Of a stretch of 9,544 bases of DNA, positions 6,406 through 9,544 are shown one piece after another; positions within the stretch are counted from its first letter, which is position 1; each line of letters opens with the position of its first letter. This DNA comes from Bacteroidales bacterium UBA1179. GTDB lineage: Bacteria; Bacteroidota; Bacteroidia; Bacteroidales; Bacteroidaceae. The DNA lies in contig DBYT01000033.1 in NCBI GenBank assembly GCA_002309915.1, positions 1 through 9,544 on the forward strand. Direction: 5' to 3'. The position numbers and the translations under genes are program-made. A model generated the notes under the pieces. The model did no database searches. It saw only the letters and a list, made by a program, of their open reading frames with translations, and had not been told where the DNA came from.

Positions 6406-7358
6406 AACAGGGACCACGCATAGACTGCGTAAGCCAATAGGAAAAGGATGCCTGCGGTACGGCCCAGGCGTCCTTTCTTTTTTCTCATCGTAGTGAATAT
6501 GATGATGAATATGGAGAATCCCATCATCCAGATGAAATCGTTTGCGTAGTCCTGGAACTCCAGTGATATGGGCTTGATAGATGCGGAGACGCCCAATACA
6601 CAGAGTATGTTGAATATGTTGGAGCCTATTACGTTGCCTATGGAGATATCCATCTGCTTCTTGAAAGCGGCTGCAACCGATGCTGCAAGTTCGGGCAGGC
6701 TGGTTCCCAGTGCGACGATTGTAAGGCCTATCACCTTGTCGCTTACGCCCAAGGCGCTTGCCACGGTGGTGGCGCCGTCAACCAGGATATCGGCTCCGAA
6801 TGCCAGCATTCCGCAGGAAAGTACAATAAGTCCTATGGCGGCAAGTACAGTCATGGGCTTTCCATCCAGGTCATCAATATCAGTTTCCTGCTGCTGTGTG
6901 CGTCCTTTTCTGACTGATATGGTGGTGAACAGGATAAGGCAGGCAAACAGTATCAGACCCTCTATCCTGGTTATACCTGAGTTAAGTGCGAATACAATCA
7001 GAAGAAGTGAAGCGACAATCATTATCGAGCCGTGACGTATCACTTTGCTGTTATCGGTCTCAATAGGGCATATCAGAGCGGTAAGTCCCAGGATAAGACC
7101 GATGTTGGCTATATTGGAGCCTACCACGTTGCCTATGGCAATGCCTGCACTGCCTTTTATGGCCGATATAAGACTCACCAGAAGTTCCGGGGCCGATGTC
7201 CCGAAAGCCACTATGGTCATTCCGATTACGAGCGGAGAGATGCGGAAACGGCGTGCCAGTGCAACGCCTCCCTCAACAAGCCAGTCGCCGCCAAAGAAAA
7301 GCAGGACGAATCCTGCAAGCAATTTGATAACTGCCCAAATGGTTCCCGATAAAATCAT
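6402..7358 (-). CDS. calcium/sodium antiporter (CaCA superfamily, YrbG-like)
   Basis: Inner-membrane cation/calcium exchanger of 318 residues, the normal length. It has about ten hydrophobic segments in two inverted halves. Both signature alpha-repeats are intact: GTSAPELLVSL (53-63) followed by GNVVGSNIANIGLILG (76-91), and GTSLPELAASV (218-228) followed by GNVIGSNIFNILCVLG (241-256). The key acidic residues E58 and E223 that bind the cation are present. The halves are joined by a short acidic loop (about 150-167, ETDIDDLDG), much smaller than the regulatory loop of animal exchangers. Members use the inward sodium or proton gradient to expel calcium; which ion is used here is unknown. The ATG at 7358 is only 4 bases from a -7 promoter box, so the mRNA may be leaderless. 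Its C-terminal codons also hold the terminator of the opposing gene. I see no terminator of its own in the downstream OPT coding end. Confidence 0.93.
   Translation of the reverse strand: MILSGTIWAVIKLLAGFVLLFFGGDWLVEGGVALARRFRISPLVIGMTIVAFGTSAPELLVSLISAIKGSAGIAIGNVVGSNIANIGLILGLTALICPIETDNSKVIRHGSIMIVASLLLIVFALNSGITRIEGLILFACLILFTTISVRKGRTQQQETDIDDLDGKPMTVLAAIGLIVLSCGMLAFGADILVDGATTVASALGVSDKVIGLTIVALGTSLPELAASVAAAFKKQMDISIGNVIGSNIFNILCVLGVSASIKPISLEFQDYANDFIWMMGFSIFIIIFTTMRKKKGRLGRTAGILFLLAYAVYAWSLF
6443..6483 (+). terminator. Rho-independent terminator of the OPT gene, inside the antiporter coding sequence
   Basis: AAAGGATGCCTG (6443-6454) pairs with CAGGCGTCCTTT (6465-6476) as a 12-base stem with one U-G wobble, around a 10-base loop. 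A tract TTTCTTTTTT (6474-6483) follows. It starts 37 bases after the OPT stop codon. On the other strand the same bases encode the basic segment KKKGRLGRTAGIL (about residues 293-305) of the antiporter. Confidence 0.75.
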
Positions 7359-7362
7359 GCCG

Positions 7363-7370
7363 CAAAATTA
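7363..7370 (-). promoter_or_regulatory. Bacteroidales -7 promoter box for the antiporter gene
   Basis: The minus strand reads TAATTTTG, a full match to TAnnTTTG, ending 4 bases before the ATG. With the usual distance from box to start site, transcription would begin at or next to the A of the start codon. No convincing -33 element is seen, so this could also be a chance match. Confidence 0.4.
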
Positions 7371-7448
7371 GTATAAATAAGTGTGAAATATAATCCGTTT
7401 CGATACAAAAGGTCACATTTAAGGATAAGAAAGTATACTGAAAAACAT

Positions 7449-7456
7449 TAACTTTG
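7449..7456 (+). promoter_or_regulatory. Bacteroidales -7 promoter box for the ATP synthase operon
   Basis: TAACTTTG matches TAnnTTTG fully and lies 20 bases before the atpD start. The leader would be about 16 bases without a Shine-Dalgarno sequence. No TTG core stands at the -33 position. Confidence 0.5.
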
Positions 7457-7476
7457 CATTCCGTAAAATTGACGAT

Positions 7477-8988
7477 ATGAAAGCAGTTTCAGGGCATGTA
7501 GCCCAAATAATCGGTCCGGTAGTTGACGTGGCGTTTGAGTCAGGCCAAGACCTGCCTTCAATCCATGACGCTCTGGAAATAACCCGTGATGACGGCCGTA
7601 AGCTCATTATAGAGGTTCAGCAGCACATAGGCGAGAACATGGTACGTTGCGTTGCAATGGACCTTACAACCGGTCTGCGCCGCGGAATGGAAGTGCGTGT
7701 TACCGGCAGCCCTATAACAATGCCTGTGGGCAAACAGATCAAGGGACGTATGATGAACGTTACCGGTGAGCCTATTGACGACCTCAAGCCTCTGGACAAG
7801 GAGGGCGCGTTCCCCATACACCGTCAGCCGCCTAAGTTTGAGGAACTTTCTACGGTCGAGGAGGTGCTGTTTACCGGAATCAAGGTCATTGACCTGCTGG
7901 AGCCTTACTGCAAGGGCGGTAAGATAGGTCTCTTTGGCGGTGCCGGCGTAGGCAAGACCGTGCTCATCATGGAGCTTATCAACAATATCGCAAAGAAGAA
8001 CAACGGATTCTCGGTATTTGCCGGAGTGGGAGAGCGTACCCGTGAGGGTAATGACCTGCTGCGTGAGATGATCGAGTCCGGTGTCATCAAATACGGCGAT
8101 GCCTTCAAGGAGAGCATGGCCAAGGGAGAGTGGGACCTGAGCAAGGTAGACTATGACGAGGTTGCCAAGTCACAGGCCACGCTTGTGTACGGTCAGATGA
8201 ATGAGCCTCCAGGGGCACGTTCATCGGTAGCGCTTTCCGGTCTTACCGTTGCCGAGTCGTTCCGTGACGGTGCCGGCAGCGACGGCGCTTACAGCGATAT
8301 CCTGTTCTTTATCGATAACATCTTCCGTTTCACTCAGGCAGGATCAGAGGTATCGGCCCTTCTGGGACGTATGCCCTCTGCCGTAGGTTACCAGCCTACG
8401 CTGGCCAGTGAGATGGGTAAGATGCAGGAGCGTATCACATCCACAATACACGGATCAATCACATCGGTACAGGCCGTATATGTTCCGGCCGATGACCTTA
8501 CCGACCCGGCACCTGCCACCACGTTCTCGCACCTGGATGCAACCACCGTGCTGAGCCGTAAGATTGCTGAGCTGGGTATATATCCTGCTGTTGATCCGCT
8601 GGATTCTACATCACGTATCCTTGATCCCAATATCGTTGGCAAGGCTCATTACGATACTGCACAGCGCGTAAAGCAGATTCTGCAGCGCTACAACGAACTC
8701 CAGGATATCATATCCATTCTGGGTATGGATGAGCTATCCGATGAGGACAAGCTGACCGTGGCACGTGCACGCCGCGTACAGCGCTTCCTGTCACAGCCGT
8801 TCACCGTGGCCGAGCAGTTTACCGGCGTCAAGGGTACAATGGTAAGCATTGAGGATACCATCAAGGGATTCAACATGATTCTGGACGGTGAGGTGGATGA
8901 CCTCCCCGAGCAGGTGTTCCTGAATGTGGGTACCATTGAGGAGGCTATTGAGAAGGCCAAGAAACTTCAGGAGGAAATGAAGAAGTAA
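7477..8988 (+). CDS. atpD: F1Fo ATP synthase subunit beta
   Basis: Catalytic subunit of F1, 503 residues, which binds and makes ATP in the alpha3-beta3 ring on the cytoplasmic face of the membrane. The N-terminal beta-barrel (1-80) leads to the nucleotide-binding domain with Walker A GGAGVGKT (154-161), catalytic E186 in GVGERTREGNDL, Walker B ending at D280 in LFFIDN, and the C-terminal helical domain with the rotor-contacting DELSDED lever (418-424). Compared with E. coli and mitochondrial beta, it has an extra stretch of about 21-27 residues between GVI (201-204) and LVYGQMNEPPGAR (236-248), and about five more before Walker B (264-274). Both are in frame and leave all motifs intact. The start at 7477 gives the standard N-terminus. 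atpC follows after 3 bases. In this phylum atpD and atpC head the operon, ahead of the Fo genes, unlike the E. coli order. Confidence 0.98.
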   Translation: MKAVSGHVAQIIGPVVDVAFESGQDLPSIHDALEITRDDGRKLIIEVQQHIGENMVRCVAMDLTTGLRRGMEVRVTGSPITMPVGKQIKGRMMNVTGEPIDDLKPLDKEGAFPIHRQPPKFEELSTVEEVLFTGIKVIDLLEPYCKGGKIGLFGGAGVGKTVLIMELINNIAKKNNGFSVFAGVGERTREGNDLLREMIESGVIKYGDAFKESMAKGEWDLSKVDYDEVAKSQATLVYGQMNEPPGARSSVALSGLTVAESFRDGAGSDGAYSDILFFIDNIFRFTQAGSEVSALLGRMPSAVGYQPTLASEMGKMQERITSTIHGSITSVQAVYVPADDLTDPAPATTFSHLDATTVLSRKIAELGIYPAVDPLDSTSRILDPNIVGKAHYDTAQRVKQILQRYNELQDIISILGMDELSDEDKLTVARARRVQRFLSQPFTVAEQFTGVKGTMVSIEDTIKGFNMILDGEVDDLPEQVFLNVGTIEEAIEKAKKLQEEMKK

Positions 8989-8991
8989 ATC

Positions 8992-9231
8992 ATGCTCAAG
9001 CTTAGGATTATAGCACCGGACAGAATGGTTTTTGAGGGCGATGTAGAGAGCGTCACCCTGCCGGGTACCGTAGGCAGTTTCACTGTCCTGGACCGTCATG
9101 CCCCTATAATCTCATCGCTTGAGAATGGCAAGATAACATACCGCGATGCGAACGGACAGACTGAGGTTGCCGTAAGGTCGGGATTCGCCGAGGTCAGAAA
9201 CAACGTTCTCTCAATTTGTGTTGAAATATGA
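8992..9231 (+). CDS. atpC: F1Fo ATP synthase subunit epsilon, short form
   Basis: Rotor stalk subunit of 79 residues that joins gamma to the c-ring. It holds only the N-terminal beta-sandwich domain, with the typical LKLRIIAPDRMVFEGDV start, LPGTVGSFTVLDRHAPII (23-40) and RSGFAEVRNNVLSI (62-75). The C-terminal two-helix domain, which inhibits ATP hydrolysis in E. coli, is missing; such short forms are usual in Bacteroidota and Chlorobi, so this is not a truncation. The start is 3 bases after the atpD stop; AGGAGG at 8969-8974 lies inside atpD, rather far (17 bases) from the ATG. The last bases ATGA overlap the start of the next gene, which points to coupled translation. Confidence 0.93.
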   Translation: MLKLRIIAPDRMVFEGDVESVTLPGTVGSFTVLDRHAPIISSLENGKITYRDANGQTEVAVRSGFAEVRNNVLSICVEI

Positions 9232-9544
9232 AAAAGCTGATTCTGACATATCTGATTGTACTTTCGGTACTGACCGTAGCGGCAGTGCTGTCATTTCGCA
9301 TGGCCTGGCCGGAGCAGTATCCGTCCCTGCTGTTCATTATACCGCTGTTCTATGCGGTAATGCTGGGCGTAATGGTATGGCTTAAGCGCTCAAACGAGAG
9401 AAAGGGTAAGGACCGCAGCTTATTCTTCCTTACCTACAGGGTGGTTAAGATTCTGCTTGCCATAGTACTGCTTTTGGTTTATTTCACTGCGGTGGGTACT
9501 CAGTTGCTGCCTTTTGCAGTGGTATTCATGATATATTACCTGTG
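9228..9544 (+). CDS. small membrane protein of the ATP synthase operon (partial, AtpI-like position)
   Basis: The gene starts at an ATG that overlaps the atpC stop (ATGA) and runs open to the window edge; the first 105 codons are visible. The protein begins MKKLILTYLIVLSVLT and shows four hydrophobic segments, at about residues 3-23, 33-52, 66-88 and 92-105. Basic residues lie between the second and third (KRSNERKGKDR). This topology and its place before the expected atpB resemble the AtpI / unc1-like helper proteins that assist c-ring assembly, but I see no sequence motif proving this. Bacteroidales operons commonly carry such an uncharacterised gene here. It may continue beyond the edge, so its full length is unknown. 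Confidence 0.8.
   Translation, partial: MKKLILTYLIVLSVLTVAAVLSFRMAWPEQYPSLLFIIPLFYAVMLGVMVWLKRSNERKGKDRSLFFLTYRVVKILLAIVLLLVYFTAVGTQLLPFAVVFMIYYL

Noticed and set aside
6568..7371. Several open frames of 106-155 codons on the plus strand
   Set aside because: They lie opposite the antiporter gene, have no plausible start context or protein features, and reflect its codon bias.
7381..7418. GTGTGA and TCACAT as a possible operator between antiporter and atpD
   Set aside because: The repeat is imperfect, short and widely spaced; this is no more than expected by chance.
7558..9099. Minus-strand open frames across atpD and atpC
   Set aside because: They are antisense to strongly conserved ATP synthase genes and show no domain or promoter.
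1..9544. Mobile elements, CRISPR arrays, tRNA or rRNA genes, phage genes
   Set aside because: No transposase, terminal repeats, regularly spaced repeats or RNA-gene motifs were seen; almost all sequence is accounted for by ordinary genes.

Overview
The window looks like chromosomal DNA from a member of the Bacteroidales (phylum Bacteroidota), probably a gut or oral Prevotella- or Bacteroides-like species. Four observations support this. The ATP synthase operon opens with atpD-atpC followed by a small membrane protein gene, an order typical of the phylum. The upstream regions carry the phylum's own -7 promoter box (TAnnTTTG) and mostly lack Shine-Dalgarno sequences. A fimbrillin-type surface lipoprotein is present. 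The protein sequences resemble Bacteroidales families throughout. The window is densely coding; the longest gap between genes is about 210 bases.

Layout from left to right: (1) a minus-strand S-adenosylhomocysteine / methylthioadenosine deaminase (3-1307). (2) A divergent 210-base promoter region, then a plus-strand pair: a fimbrillin-like lipoprotein (1518-2630) and a small unrecognised, possibly lipocalin-like protein (2692-3132). (3) A strong hairpin terminator (3185-3217) that can serve both strands. (4) A minus-strand secreted alpha/beta hydrolase with a Gly/Met/Pro-rich insert (3235-4308). (5) A plus-strand OPT-family transporter (4411-6405), divergent from the hydrolase. (6) A minus-strand sodium/calcium antiporter (6402-7358), convergent with the transporter; their two stop codons share one TTAA. 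(7) The start of the F1Fo ATP synthase operon on the plus strand: atpD (7477-8988), atpC (8992-9231) and a membrane protein gene cut by the window edge (9228-9544).

Most of these genes are housekeeping or transport functions of separate transcription units. Genes that probably work together are the ATP synthase genes (catalytic beta, rotor epsilon and a probable assembly-type membrane protein) and perhaps the fimbrillin with its small downstream neighbour. The hydrolase and the OPT transporter share a divergent promoter region, so joint control is possible but not shown.

I did not find a clearly new biological system. The least explained items are the fimbrillin plus orphan small-protein pair, the low-complexity insert in the middle of the hydrolase fold, and the intrinsic terminator of the OPT gene, which is written inside the coding sequence of the opposing antiporter gene. 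No RNA genes, CRISPR arrays, insertion sequences or origins were seen.
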